From positions 299,284-363,283 of the forward strand of contig CAYXLW010000001.1 in assembly GCA_964466055.1 (NCBI GenBank): 64,000 bases of DNA, written 5' to 3'. A program made the translations under genes and the position numbers. How positions within the stretch are numbered: position 1 is the first letter of the stretch; every line of letters begins with the position of its first letter. The DNA is from CAYXLW01 sp964466055. Its GTDB lineage: Bacteria; Patescibacteriota; Gracilibacteria; GCA-2401425. The notes beneath the pieces are model-generated. The model was not told the DNA's origin. It saw only the letters and a list, made by a program, of their open reading frames with translations, and ran no database searches. This document shows positions 25,615 through 34,453 of this stretch, in pieces.

Positions 25615-25780
25615 GATTATTTATATTAAATTTTTATATTCTAATTTTTGCATATTTAAATCTATATGTCAAGGGATGGTGTTTTTATGGATATACTTTC
25701 TTTTTTTGTGGCAGTTTTTAGCTTTAAAAATCCTAGCATCGTTTTAATATAAAAAATGGCTTATTTAAGACATTTAACTT

Positions 25781-25857
25781 TGGTGCCACGAGGCGGAATT
25801 GAACCGCCGACCTCCGGGTTATGAATCCGACGCTCTAACCATCTGAGCTACCGTGAC
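25781..25857 (-). tRNA. tRNA-Met (anticodon CAT)
   Basis: 77 nt with encoded CCA. Acceptor GTCACGG pairs with TCGTGGC using two G-T pairs. T-arm GGCGG-TTCAATT-CCGCC. The anticodon loop TTCATAA gives CAT. The first acceptor pair is G-C, so this is not a typical initiator. Whether it is elongator Met or lysidine-modified Ile2 is not settled by eye. Confidence 0.88.
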
Positions 25858-26025
25858 ATTTTACATAAAAAAAGCTAAGAGATTTTAAGGATAAGCCAAT
25901 TTTAATGCAAGAAAAAAATCCTCAATTAGGTGGAAGAATTTGGGGTTTATTAAAAGGGCTTATTTAAAATAACTAAAAGATTAAATAACTCCGATGGTTT
26001 CGACCAGAGGGGATAGAAATACACG
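25858..26025. other. intergenic spacer with no clear feature
   Basis: A/T-rich, with a GC-richer stretch near 25990-26030 (ATGGTTTCGACCAGAGGGG) just after the trpS stop. No hairpin with a T-run and no ORF are convincing. Confidence 0.3.
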
Positions 26026-26994
26026 TCACAAAAGTCCAACTTTTTGCTTAACTTTACTAATAGTTTTAACCGCAACCTCTCTTGCTTTTTCAACTCCCAT
26101 CTTTCTAATTTTTTCAACAAGGTTTTTATCTTTCTCAAGTTCTTTTCTTTTTTTCCACATAGGTTGGAAATATTTTTTTATTGCTTCAAATAAAAGTTTT
26201 TTAACATCACCATACCCTATACCACCATCTCTATACTTTTTAGCTAAAGCATCTTGCTCTATTTTAGAAGAAACAAGTTTATACAAAGCAAAAATATTAC
26301 ATTTTTCTGGATCCTTTGATTCTTCAATTCCTTTTGAATCTGTTACGACAGACATAATTTTCTTTTTAATAACACTTTCTTCATCAAAAAGTGGAATAGT
26401 ATTGTTGTAAGATTTGCTCATTTTTTGACCATCAATTCCTGGGACTGTTGCAATATGTTCAGCAATTTGTGGCTCAGGAATAGTAAATGTTTCACCAAAT
26501 TCGTTATTAAATTTAATTGCCAAATCACGAGTTATTTCTACATGTTGCTTTTGATCTTTTCCAACCGGAACAATATTAGATTGCATAATAAGAATATCTG
26601 CCGCCATAAGTACAGGATATGTAAAAAGACCTGAATTTGAAGGGATTCCTTTTTCAATTTTATCTTTATAAGATGTAGCTCTTTCAAGAAGCCCCATAGG
26701 ACATATTGAGTGTAAAATCCAACTTAGTTCTTGAACTTCTGGTAAATCTGATTGCACATAAAAAAATATTTTTTCAGGATCAAGTCCACATGCCATCCAG
26801 TCTAACATTACATTTTTTATGTTTTCTCTCATCATCTTTGCATCATGAAGAGTTGTAAGCGCATGATAGTCTGCAACAAAACAAAAAATTTCATGCTTCC
26901 CTTCATTCATCATCTCAATCATAGGTTTCATTGCACCAAAGTAATTACCTATATGAAGTTGTCCTGATGGCTGTATGCCTGTTAAAATTCTCAT
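26026..26994 (-). CDS. trpS: tryptophanyl-tRNA synthetase
   Basis: Charges tRNA-Trp with tryptophan. 322 aa, close to the usual ~325-335. The class I signature HIGN is at 14-17 (PSGQLHIGNYFG), and KMSKS is at 191-195 (DGQKMSKSYNN). Other family motifs include YPVLMAADIL and VPVGKDQKQHVEITRDLA. The stop is TGA, followed by unrelated sequence. It lies 17 nt downstream of galU and is probably co-transcribed with it, with no functional link expected. Confidence 0.97.
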   Translation of the reverse strand: MRILTGIQPSGQLHIGNYFGAMKPMIEMMNEGKHEIFCFVADYHALTTLHDAKMMRENIKNVMLDWMACGLDPEKIFFYVQSDLPEVQELSWILHSICPMGLLERATSYKDKIEKGIPSNSGLFTYPVLMAADILIMQSNIVPVGKDQKQHVEITRDLAIKFNNEFGETFTIPEPQIAEHIATVPGIDGQKMSKSYNNTIPLFDEESVIKKKIMSVVTDSKGIEESKDPEKCNIFALYKLVSSKIEQDALAKKYRDGGIGYGDVKKLLFEAIKKYFQPMWKKRKELEKDKNLVEKIRKMGVEKAREVAVKTISKVKQKVGLL

Positions 26995-27011
26995 TTAATT
27001 TTTAGTTTAAT

Positions 27012-27917
27012 TTATACATATTTTTTAAGTGATTTTATTATTTCATTCCTCATATTTTCATTTTTCATAGCAAATGCAATATTAGCATTTAGCCATCCTA
27101 TTTTTGATCCTGTATCATATCTAGTCCCTTCTATAATCTTAGCATAAATCTCTTTTTTATTTTCTAGAAAAACTTTAAATCCATCTATTAACTTAAGTTC
27201 TTCATTATTTGTTTTTTTGCTAGATTTTATAGCGTCAAAAATGTCATTAGTACAAACATATTTTCCTATAATGCCAAGATTTGATAGCGCTTCTTCTTTT
27301 TTAGGTTTTTCTTGTAATGAAGTAACTCTAACTAACTTAGAAATATTTAAAAGTTCTTCTTTTTTCGAGATGTGTGTTGGAGTAATAGAGTTAGAAAATC
27401 CTACAACTCCATAATTTTCTATTTCTTTTCCCGTTATTTCTTGAGTACAAATAACAGATGTTTTCTTTTCGTTATAAACATCAATCAATTGCTTTAAAGC
27501 TGGAGAATTTGAATCAATAATATCATCTCCAAAAAGTACTGCAAAATCTTCTCCTTTTGAAATACAATGTTCAGCACATAATATTGCGTGACCATCTCCC
27601 AATGGGTGATGTTGTCTTACGTAAATTATTTTTGCAATATTTTCAAGTTTTTTTATCTCATTTAATTCATTTATTTTATTTTTTTCAGTAAGTAATCGAA
27701 CTAGATATTCATCATCATCAAAATAGTCTTCTATAGCCTGTTTTCCTTTTCCTGTAACAAAAATTATTTCTTCAATCCCAGATTTAACGGCTTCTTCAAC
27801 TATATATTGTATTACTGGCTTATCAACAATAGGGAGCATTTCTTTTGGCGATGCTTTAGTTACAGGAAGAAATCGAGTTCCCATTCCTGCTACTGGTAAA
27901 ATTGCTTTTTTTATCAT
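27012..27917 (-). CDS. galU: UTP-glucose-1-phosphate uridylyltransferase
   Basis: Makes UDP-glucose from UTP and glucose-1-phosphate for surface glycan synthesis. 301 aa, typical length. The N-terminus carries the nucleotide-binding signature AGMGTRFLPVTKASPKEMLP (~10-29), then IVDKPVIQYIVEEA, RQHHPLGDGHAILCA and FAVLFGDDIID with the metal-site Asp. The substrate loop EKPKKEEALSNLGIIGKY is also present. First gene of a likely galU-trpS transcript, divergent from dnaJ across a 297-nt spacer. Confidence 0.95.
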   Translation of the reverse strand: MIKKAILPVAGMGTRFLPVTKASPKEMLPIVDKPVIQYIVEEAVKSGIEEIIFVTGKGKQAIEDYFDDDEYLVRLLTEKNKINELNEIKKLENIAKIIYVRQHHPLGDGHAILCAEHCISKGEDFAVLFGDDIIDSNSPALKQLIDVYNEKKTSVICTQEITGKEIENYGVVGFSNSITPTHISKKEELLNISKLVRVTSLQEKPKKEEALSNLGIIGKYVCTNDIFDAIKSSKKTNNEELKLIDGFKVFLENKKEIYAKIIEGTRYDTGSKIGWLNANIAFAMKNENMRNEIIKSLKKYV

Positions 27918-28214
27918 TTGTAAAAAACTTTAAATTTAATAATTTTCATACATTGAACTTGATATAATCTTAAAGATTGATATGAGATAACTCAATAAAA
28001 ATTTCTGTAGCAAATATTTAGTTTGTAAAATTAATTAGTTAGAGTAGCAAAATTTTTCTAAAAAGGTAAGAATGATCATCTAAAAAATGATATATGTTTA
28101 TCTTAAAAAATCTGATTCTAATGTTAAACTTTTATGGGATCGTATAATTATAAAATATTGCACTCATGCCATTAGAGTGCTAAAATATATTGGATTTAAT
28201 CAATACAGAAAAGC
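27918..28214. other. divergent intergenic region galU/dnaJ
   Basis: A/T-rich spacer holding the dnaJ control region at its right end (TATAAT 28143-28148 and CIRCE). A weak minus-strand promoter for galU may lie near 27950-27980 (TTAAGA, 17 nt, TATGAA). No ORF. Confidence 0.4.
28157..28183 (+). promoter_or_regulatory. CIRCE operator (HrcA-binding site) before dnaJ
   Basis: The left arm ATTGCACTC matches 7 of 9 consensus bases; 9-nt spacer; the right arm GAGTGCTAA is perfect. It lies just downstream of a TATAAT (28143-28148) and 31 nt before the dnaJ ATG. It predicts heat-inducible repression by HrcA, whose gene is not in this window. Confidence 0.9.
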
Positions 28215-29342
28215 ATGAAAAACTATTATGAGGATTTAGGAATTTCGAAGGGGGCATCTCCAGATGAAATAAAGAAAGCATATAGAAAAATGGCTCAAAA
28301 ATATCATCCTGATAAAAATTCAGGGAATAAAGAATATGAGGAAAAATTCAAAAAAGCTAGTGAGGCATATGAAGTACTTTCAGATCCTCAAAAAAGATCT
28401 CAATATGATCAATTTGGTAGTACGGCTAGTGCAGGAGGTATGGGAGGAGGATTTGGAGGAACTCAAGGATTTGATGCACAAGATTTTGATTTTGGAGGAA
28501 TTGGTGACATATTCGAAACATTTTTTGGGGGAGGATTTTCTGGTGGAGGTGCTAGACAAAAAAGCCAATCTAAACGTGGGGCAGATTTAGAAGCTCATGT
28601 AAGTATAACTTTTGAACAAAGTGTTACAGGCATTACAAAAGAGCTTAAAGTTACTAAGCATGAAGCATGTGAAAGGTGTAAAACATTAGGAGGATCAGGG
28701 AAGAAAATCTGTTCTGATTGTGGAGGAACAGGAGTTGTTACAAAAGCTCAAAGAACACCTCTAGGAACTATGAGAATTCAGCAAGCTTGTTCAACTTGTG
28801 GTGGAACTGGACATTCATTTGAAAGTGTTTGTGAAAGATGTCATGGGGAAGGAAGAATAAGGGAATCATCAACTATTAAAGTAAAAATTCCTTCAGGGAT
28901 AAATAATAATTCTACTATACGTCTTTCAGGGAAAGGGGAGGCTGGGATTAGAGGAGGTAGCCATGGAGATTTATATATACATGTTTCTATCTCACCTAGT
29001 AAAGAATTTGTTCGAAAAGATGAAGATATTTATACTGAAAATAATATTCATGTTTTACAAGCTATTCTTGGTGATGAAATAGATGTGAAAACTATTTATG
29101 GTAGTATAAAACTTAGAATTCCTGCGGGGACTCAATCTGAGAAAATGTTTAGACTTAAAGGATACGGAATGCCTTTTCCTAATTCTCCTGAGAGGAAGGG
29201 GAATCATTATGTAAAAATTAAAATTGAAACTCCTGAAAAACTTTCTAGAAAGGAAAAAGAGCTTTATGGTGAACTCGTAAGTGAAGCTGGCTTGAATATA
29301 AAACCAGATGATAAAGGTTTTTTTGAAAGTTTGTGGGGGTAA
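28215..29342 (+). CDS. dnaJ: chaperone protein DnaJ (Hsp40)
   Basis: Co-chaperone that stimulates DnaK ATPase. 375 aa, full length. J-domain residues 1-65 with HPD at 31-33, then a Gly/Phe-rich region rich in GGGFGG. The zinc-finger domain (~150-220) has four CxxCxGxG-like motifs, CERCKTLG, CSDCGGTG, CSTCGGTG and CERCHGEG. The first departs from consensus (Lys-Thr-Leu in place of x-Gly-x). A C-terminal substrate-binding region follows. The gene stands alone, without dnaK or grpE, under a CIRCE operator. Confidence 0.97.
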   Translation: MKNYYEDLGISKGASPDEIKKAYRKMAQKYHPDKNSGNKEYEEKFKKASEAYEVLSDPQKRSQYDQFGSTASAGGMGGGFGGTQGFDAQDFDFGGIGDIFETFFGGGFSGGGARQKSQSKRGADLEAHVSITFEQSVTGITKELKVTKHEACERCKTLGGSGKKICSDCGGTGVVTKAQRTPLGTMRIQQACSTCGGTGHSFESVCERCHGEGRIRESSTIKVKIPSGINNNSTIRLSGKGEAGIRGGSHGDLYIHVSISPSKEFVRKDEDIYTENNIHVLQAILGDEIDVKTIYGSIKLRIPAGTQSEKMFRLKGYGMPFPNSPERKGNHYVKIKIETPEKLSRKEKELYGELVSEAGLNIKPDDKGFFESLWG

Positions 29343-29355
29343 ACAAAAAACAGCA

Positions 29356-29379
29356 GGCGATGTCATATGACATCGCCTA
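29356..29379. repeat. 24-bp perfect palindrome
   Basis: AGGCGATGTCAT and its exact complement, between convergent dnaJ and the S41 protease gene. A copy with only the two central bases changed (TA to CG) lies at 45764-45787. Confidence 0.85.
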
Positions 29380-29407
29380 CTTAGTAAAACGAAAATTGTA
29401 AGTTTAG

Positions 29408-31090
29408 TTATCTCCCCAATATCCAGCTCATAGCTTTTTCAATAGCTTCATCATTTTCTGTTTTTTCATCATCTTCAATTTTTATATCAGGATTAATTCC
29501 AATGCCATTAACAGGATTTCCTTTACCTGTAAGCCATTCAGCAACAGTTACTTTTAAACTTGCTCCATTTTTATATTGGATAATAGTTTGAGCTGTTCCT
29601 TTTCCAAATGATTTTGTGCCAAAAATTTTAGCTTTTCCATAATCTTGCAATGTTCCTGCAAGAATTTCTGAGGCCGAAGCCGAAGCCTCATTTTGAATAA
29701 TTGCTGTTTTTGTATTAGTTAACTTTTGATTATTCCCAGATTTCTCAACAGTAGAATGATCTCTATATTTTAACTCCAAAACAGCTTCTCCTGACGGAAC
29801 CCAATAATAAAGAAGTTCTTCAACTGTATCCAATAATCCACCTGGATTTGAACGAAGATCAATTATAATTCCTTTAATATTTGAATCATAATTTGCTCCA
29901 ATAATGTCTGAAAAGTCTTGAAGAGTTTGTGGGCCGAATTGAGATAAGGTTATTATTAAAACATTATTCTTAACTTCAAATTCAACAGAACTGATTTTAA
30001 TAGAATCACGAACAATTTTAATAACTACTAATTTCCCATTTCTTTCAAATTCAATTTCTACAGTTGTTCCTTTTAGTCCTTTTATTAAAGGTATTACTTT
30101 TCTTATAGGCATATCCAAAATATCTTTACCATCGACTTTTCTTATAATGTCTCCTGACTTTACCCCAGCTTTTTCTGCTGGAGAATTTTTAATAGGAGTT
30201 TGAATTACTATCCCATTGTCTGTTTCTTCTAAATAAGCTCCAATTCCTTCAAACTCTCCATCTAAAACATCACCAAAATCTTTCGACTCTTGAGGAGGAA
30301 AAAACAAGGTATATTTATCTCCAACTCCTTTTACATAACCTTGAATTGCCGAATTCATTAATTCTTCTTCGTTTAATTCTTCTACTTTATAGTAGTTAGA
30401 AAACACTTCGTTTTTTACAGATTCTAAATATTCAATGTTTTTTAAGTTAGATCTTTGAATATTTATTTTAACTTGATCTTTTGGGATGGAGAATATTGCT
30501 TTATCGCCTTCAGACATAAGATGAAATTTATATAAAACTTCAATAGTTTCCTTGCGAGTTAAAAATTTATTAGCTCCAAATATTTTTTCTGATTTTGGTG
30601 TATAAACATTTAAATCTAGAATTTTAGCTACAATTCTTTTTTGTTCTTCATTTATTAAATCTTTGTATTCAATTTTTCTTTCATATACAAGGGGAATAGT
30701 ATGTCCTTCTATTTCTAGAATTAGTTTAAATGCATCTATTAATCTTATTTGATCTTCTGGATAAAAATTTTCTTTTTTCTCAATAATCCCAAGTCTATAT
30801 GCTCTTTGAATATATGGCGCATACCAGCTTTTAGATTCAACGTCTTTAAATGGAGTTGGTACCATGTGAATTTTAGAGGATGGAGAGTATCCTGCATTTT
30901 CAAAAATTATTTTGAAAAATTCTGCTTTAGTTATTTTAAGCTCATCTATTCTTTGGTCTCCTTTAAATAGAATCCCTTGTTCTTCAAAATACTCTCTTGC
31001 TTTGTTATACAAAGATGTCTCTTGAGCAAAGGCAGGGGTAATTGATGCAAAAAGTAAAAATATTGAAACCAATGTTGATAAAAATTTCAT
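29408..31090 (-). CDS. carboxyl-terminal processing protease (S41) with SLH-like N-terminus
   Basis: 560 aa, exported (signal peptide 1-22, cleavage at AFA/Q). Residues ~30-200 hold two or three SLH-like units (TKAEFFKIIFENAG, FKDVESKSWYAPYIQRAYRLG, LTRKETIEVLYKF), suggesting wall or surface-layer attachment. A PDZ domain lies at ~275-360 (SPAEKAGVKSGDIIRKVDG). The S41 catalytic part has DLRSNPGGLLD, then Ser472 in ASASEILAGTLQDYG and Lys497 in SFGKGTAQT. This is the Ser-Lys dyad with the 25-residue spacing of CtpA/Prc. The enzyme trims or degrades envelope proteins from the C-terminus. SLH fused to CtpA is less common than the PG_binding version. Monocistronic, divergent from carB. Confidence 0.93.
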   Translation of the reverse strand: MKFLSTLVSIFLLFASITPAFAQETSLYNKAREYFEEQGILFKGDQRIDELKITKAEFFKIIFENAGYSPSSKIHMVPTPFKDVESKSWYAPYIQRAYRLGIIEKKENFYPEDQIRLIDAFKLILEIEGHTIPLVYERKIEYKDLINEEQKRIVAKILDLNVYTPKSEKIFGANKFLTRKETIEVLYKFHLMSEGDKAIFSIPKDQVKINIQRSNLKNIEYLESVKNEVFSNYYKVEELNEEELMNSAIQGYVKGVGDKYTLFFPPQESKDFGDVLDGEFEGIGAYLEETDNGIVIQTPIKNSPAEKAGVKSGDIIRKVDGKDILDMPIRKVIPLIKGLKGTTVEIEFERNGKLVVIKIVRDSIKISSVEFEVKNNVLIITLSQFGPQTLQDFSDIIGANYDSNIKGIIIDLRSNPGGLLDTVEELLYYWVPSGEAVLELKYRDHSTVEKSGNNQKLTNTKTAIIQNEASASASEILAGTLQDYGKAKIFGTKSFGKGTAQTIIQYKNGASLKVTVAEWLTGKGNPVNGIGINPDIKIEDDEKTENDEAIEKAMSWILGR

Positions 31091-31388
31091 GGATGTTTGT
31101 TTAATAAATCCCGTGCATTGTACGTTTTACTAGTGTAAATATAAATATAAAATTTTAGATAAATTGATTTAAACTTGACAGAAAAAATTATTCATCTGAA
31201 TTAAAAGTCATTAATTTGTAGATGATTTTTATCTTTACTAAGAACTCTCTTTTAATAAGTGTTTTTTAAAAAGCTCTCAAAAATCACATTAATTATAAGC
31301 TATATAAATATATTTAATCTCATACTATATATCTTGCATTTCCTTAAAAAAAATCTAGAATGCGTCGGAATACCTTTTAAGATTCATA
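31091..31388. other. divergent intergenic region S41 protease/carB
   Basis: A/T-rich. The plus-strand promoter for carB lies at 31334-31361. For the minus strand TACAAT near 31115 is a possible -10. No ORF or hairpin stands out. Confidence 0.35.
31334..31361 (+). promoter_or_regulatory. promoter of the carB N-terminal half
   Basis: TTGCAT (31334-31339), 16-nt spacer, TAGAAT (31356-31361). The leader to ATG 31389 is about 21 nt. Confidence 0.55.
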
Positions 31389-33011
31389 ATGCCTAAAAAA
31401 TTCCCCAAAACAATATTATTACTAGGAAGTGGAGCCCTTAAAATAGGCGAAGCAGGGGAGTTTGACTATTCAGGATCACAAGCTATAAAAGCTCTAAAAG
31501 AAGAAGGCATAAAAATAATTCTAATAAATCCAAATATTGCAACTATTCAAACCTCAGAAGGTCTAGCCGATGAGGTTTATTTTTTGCCTGTTACTCCATA
31601 TTTTACAGAAAAAGTTATAGAAAAAGAGAGACCTGATGGGATTATGCTTGCATGGGGAGGACAAACTGCTTTGAATTGTGGATCACAATTATATAGAAAT
31701 GGGGTTTTAGACAAATATAAAGTAAAGGTGTATGGAACTCCTGTAGAAGTTATTGATAAAACAGAAGATAGAGATTTTTTTAATAAGGAATTAGAAAAAA
31801 TTGATGTTAAATATCCAAGGTCTTTTGCTTGTGTAAAAAAAGAAGAAGCTTATAAAGCTGTTAAAAAAATGGGATATCCTGTAATGATTCGCGCAGCATT
31901 TACTCTTGGAGGAGGAGGTTCGGGCTTTGCTTACAACGATGATGATTTTGAGAATTTGATCAAAAAAGCATTTGCTTACTCACCTCAAATTCTTGTTGAA
32001 GAGTCACTTAAGGGGTGGAAAGAAGTAGAGTATGAAGTTGTTCGTGATGAAAGAAATAATTGTATTACAGTTTGTAATATGGAAAATTTTGATCCACTAG
32101 GAATTCATACAGGAGAATCAATTGTAGTTGCTCCATCTCAAACTTTGAACAACTTTGAATATCAAATGCTTAGAACGATATCGATTAAAACTATTCGTCA
32201 CCTTGGCGTAATAGGGGAATGTAATATTCAATTTGCCTTAAATCCAGAATCAGATGAGTACAGAGTTATTGAAGTAAATGCTCGACTTTCTAGATCATCA
32301 GCACTAGCTTCAAAAGCAACTGGTTATCCACTTGCATATGTTGCTGCAAAACTTGCATTAGGGTATACGCTTCCTGAGCTAAAAAATAAAATTACAGAAA
32401 TTACATCTGCTAATTTTGAGCCAGCATTAGATTATCTTGCATTAAAATTGCCTAGATGGGATTTAGATAAATTTAGACAAGTATCTCAGAAAATTACTTC
32501 AGAAATGAAATCCGTAGGAGAAATAATGGCGTTAGGAAGAAGTTTTGAAGAAGTATTGCAAAAAGGTATCAGAATGCTTCAAATAGGTGCTCATGGTTTA
32601 TGTAAAACACCTTTTGAATTCAAAGATATTGACGAAGAACTCAAAAATCCCACTCCTAAAAGAGTTTTTGCAATTGCACAAGCAATTATAAAAGGGTATT
32701 CACTTGAGAAAATAAATAAAATAACAGGAATTGATTTATGGTTTCTTCAAAAGCTAAAAAATATCATTGACATGAAAAAAGAGCTAGAAACTAAAAAGGA
32801 GAAATCGGATTTAAAAAAGGCCAAAATGTTAGGATTTAGTGATCATGTGATAGGTTATTATTGGGGAAAGGAAGAATTAGATGTTAGAAAAATTAGAAAG
32901 AAAATGGGGATTATCCCAGTAGTGAAACAAATAGATACGCTTGCTGCAGAGTTTCCTTCAAAAACTAACTATCTCTATCTTACATACCATGGAGAAAAGA
33001 ATGATATTTAG
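31389..33011 (+). CDS. carB: carbamoyl-phosphate synthase large chain, N-terminal half
   Basis: 540 aa. Matches the carboxyphosphate-forming half of CarB: LLLGSGALKIGEAGEFDYSG at the start, then AWGGQTALNCG, an ATP-grasp fold with GYPVMIRAAFTLGGGGSGFA, and ECNIQFALNPES plus EVNARLSRSSALASKATGYP near the active site. It ends after the oligomerisation domain, where a single-chain CarB would continue. The second half is a separate gene at 34454, so the enzyme is split, as known in some archaea and Aquifex. It makes carbamoyl phosphate for pyrimidine and arginine synthesis together with a glutaminase subunit (carA), which is not in the window. Confidence 0.93.
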   Translation: MPKKFPKTILLLGSGALKIGEAGEFDYSGSQAIKALKEEGIKIILINPNIATIQTSEGLADEVYFLPVTPYFTEKVIEKERPDGIMLAWGGQTALNCGSQLYRNGVLDKYKVKVYGTPVEVIDKTEDRDFFNKELEKIDVKYPRSFACVKKEEAYKAVKKMGYPVMIRAAFTLGGGGSGFAYNDDDFENLIKKAFAYSPQILVEESLKGWKEVEYEVVRDERNNCITVCNMENFDPLGIHTGESIVVAPSQTLNNFEYQMLRTISIKTIRHLGVIGECNIQFALNPESDEYRVIEVNARLSRSSALASKATGYPLAYVAAKLALGYTLPELKNKITEITSANFEPALDYLALKLPRWDLDKFRQVSQKITSEMKSVGEIMALGRSFEEVLQKGIRMLQIGAHGLCKTPFEFKDIDEELKNPTPKRVFAIAQAIIKGYSLEKINKITGIDLWFLQKLKNIIDMKKELETKKEKSDLKKAKMLGFSDHVIGYYWGKEELDVRKIRKKMGIIPVVKQIDTLAAEFPSKTNYLYLTYHGEKNDI

Positions 33012-33019
33012 CAATTAAC

Positions 33020-33040
33020 AATGAGCAATGAAGAATGAAG
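33020..33040 (+). repeat. heptamer array after carB
   Basis: AATGAGC, AATGAAG, AATGAAG in tandem, followed by AATTAAA. Same family as the arrays at 13342, 49499 and 51603. Confidence 0.7.
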
Positions 33041-33053
33041 AATTAAATCGGTC

Positions 33054-33094
33054 ATTCCCGTCACAAAGTTACCACTTAGTGGCTTGTCGGGAAT
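33054..33094. repeat. imperfect palindrome ATTCCCG...CGGGAAT
   Basis: Outer arms ATTCCCG (33054-33060) and CGGGAAT (33088-33094) enclose a perfect inner palindrome CCACTTAGTGG (33072-33082). The outer bases match the dRS3-like repeats at 40045 and 51747 but the centre is longer. Confidence 0.7.
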
Positions 33095-33119
33095 CTTATA
33101 TAAATTAAAAATGAATTTT

Positions 33120-33320
33120 ATGAAAAAGATCTTCAAATTACTGTTTTTAACACGTTTACTTTCTTCTTGTAGTCTTCCATTTTTAAATAAAGCTGAAGAT
33201 AAAACAGAGAAAGAAGAATCAGTAAATATTGAAATTGAAGAGGAAATTTTAGAAAATGCCGAAATAAAAATAAATACACATACAAAAGATTATGACTCGT
33301 CTGTAAATAAAACCCCCTAA
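33120..33320 (+). CDS. small lipoprotein, unknown function
   Basis: 66 aa from ATG 33120; an ATG at 33111 is also possible. A TTG start at 33084 would lie inside a palindromic repeat and is rejected. Lipobox LLSSC gives a lipidated Cys, followed by a short acidic tail rich in Glu and Lys. The 3' end reads into a C-rich element (ACCCCCTAA at 33312-33320) that supplies the stop codon. Part of that element also occurs in the methyltransferase gene at 53754. The C-terminus may therefore be secondarily altered. It lies between the carB halves. Confidence 0.5.
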   Translation: MKKIFKLLFLTRLLSSCSLPFLNKAEDKTEKEESVNIEIEEEILENAEIKINTHTKDYDSSVNKTP

Positions 33321-33370
33321 ATTCCCCTTATCATGTGCGATTATAAGCCTTTCTCTTTAATAAGAAAATT

Positions 33371-34450
33371 ATGAAAAAAATTATAACACTCATCAGTATT
33401 TTATTTTTAAGTGCCTGCACAACAGTTACTCAAGATGGTATAACAAAAGTTTCAACGCTTGAAGATTTCAAAGGAAAGCCTTCAGTTATAATTATAGGAG
33501 GGACATATTGTCCTCATTGTCAGAGTGAAGTGCCTATTGTTAAGGAAAAAGTTTGGGATATTTATAAAGAACAAATAAATCTTTGGGTAAATGTTATTGA
33601 TGGAGGCAAATTTCCTGTTGCTGGTATCCCTCAAGGATTAAATGTTAATTTAGATTATAAGCTTGTAACGGGTGAAGAGTGTGGATATGTTCCTTCTTGG
33701 ATATTGTTAGATAAACAGGCTAAAGTTTTTGATTCTTCATGCGGATCTGAAAAATCAGTAGATGTAATTGTTTCAAATATTAAGAAATTATTAGAAATAG
33801 AAAAAAATGATAAAATAGAAGATGATATAATTCCTGTGGAAGAAAAAAAGATTGAACTTTTACCAGTAAGTGAAATTCAAAGTGGGAGTCAAAGTGAAGA
33901 AGTTCAAAAGATTGTTCTTAATAGCGGTGTTATAAAAATGAAATATAAAAAGAATAGTTTAAAAATTATTTTTGACAAAAATGGTAAGGAAATTACTTTG
34001 AAAGAATTTGAACTAGAAGATGATTTTTCTTCAAAAGAATTCGAACAGATATTTATTAAACCTAATGTATATGAATCTAAAAAATTAATAGTTTTAGAAT
34101 ACCAGTTTCATACTGGATCAGGAAGTATCTTATTGGATTTAAAAACTTTAGAATCAGTTCATCGTTCTTTTAGGAAAATTATTGCTCTAGATAATGATAA
34201 ATATGTTTTTTCTTTAGAAGGTTCAATAGGAGAACCAGGAGTAACTTTAGAATATTATGATGGAGAATTTATATCTAAAAAATTAACAGATAAAGAGCCA
34301 ATTGGTGATAGATTAGAGTTGAATAAAATAGAAAATGAAGAGTATTTAATTTTTGATTCACCAGATTATTCACTTTCGGAAATAAATTATGAAGATAAGG
34401 TAAAAGTAAAAATTAATTTAACTGAATTTATAAGGGAAATTAAAAATTAA
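33371..34450 (+). CDS. thioredoxin-like lipoprotein
   Basis: 359 aa. Lipobox FLSAC gives lipidation at Cys16. Residues ~25-145 form a thioredoxin-like domain with the redox pair Cys47/Cys50 in GTYCPHC. CPHC is the active-site sequence of DsbA-like oxidases. It also has a cis-Pro candidate in GYVPSW and extra cysteines (EECG, DSSCG). The C-terminal ~190 residues are a separate beta-rich domain with no recognised family. Predicted to act outside the membrane on disulfides of exported proteins. It ends 3 nt before the second carB half, so it is co-transcribed with it. Confidence 0.8.
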   Translation: MKKIITLISILFLSACTTVTQDGITKVSTLEDFKGKPSVIIIGGTYCPHCQSEVPIVKEKVWDIYKEQINLWVNVIDGGKFPVAGIPQGLNVNLDYKLVTGEECGYVPSWILLDKQAKVFDSSCGSEKSVDVIVSNIKKLLEIEKNDKIEDDIIPVEEKKIELLPVSEIQSGSQSEEVQKIVLNSGVIKMKYKKNSLKIIFDKNGKEITLKEFELEDDFSSKEFEQIFIKPNVYESKKLIVLEYQFHTGSGSILLDLKTLESVHRSFRKIIALDNDKYVFSLEGSIGEPGVTLEYYDGEFISKKLTDKEPIGDRLELNKIENEEYLIFDSPDYSLSEINYEDKVKVKINLTEFIREIKN

Positions 34451-34453
34451 TTT

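Noticed and set aside
33084..33119. TTG start for the small lipoprotein
   Set aside because: It lies in a palindromic repeat and would precede the lipobox by an atypical stretch.
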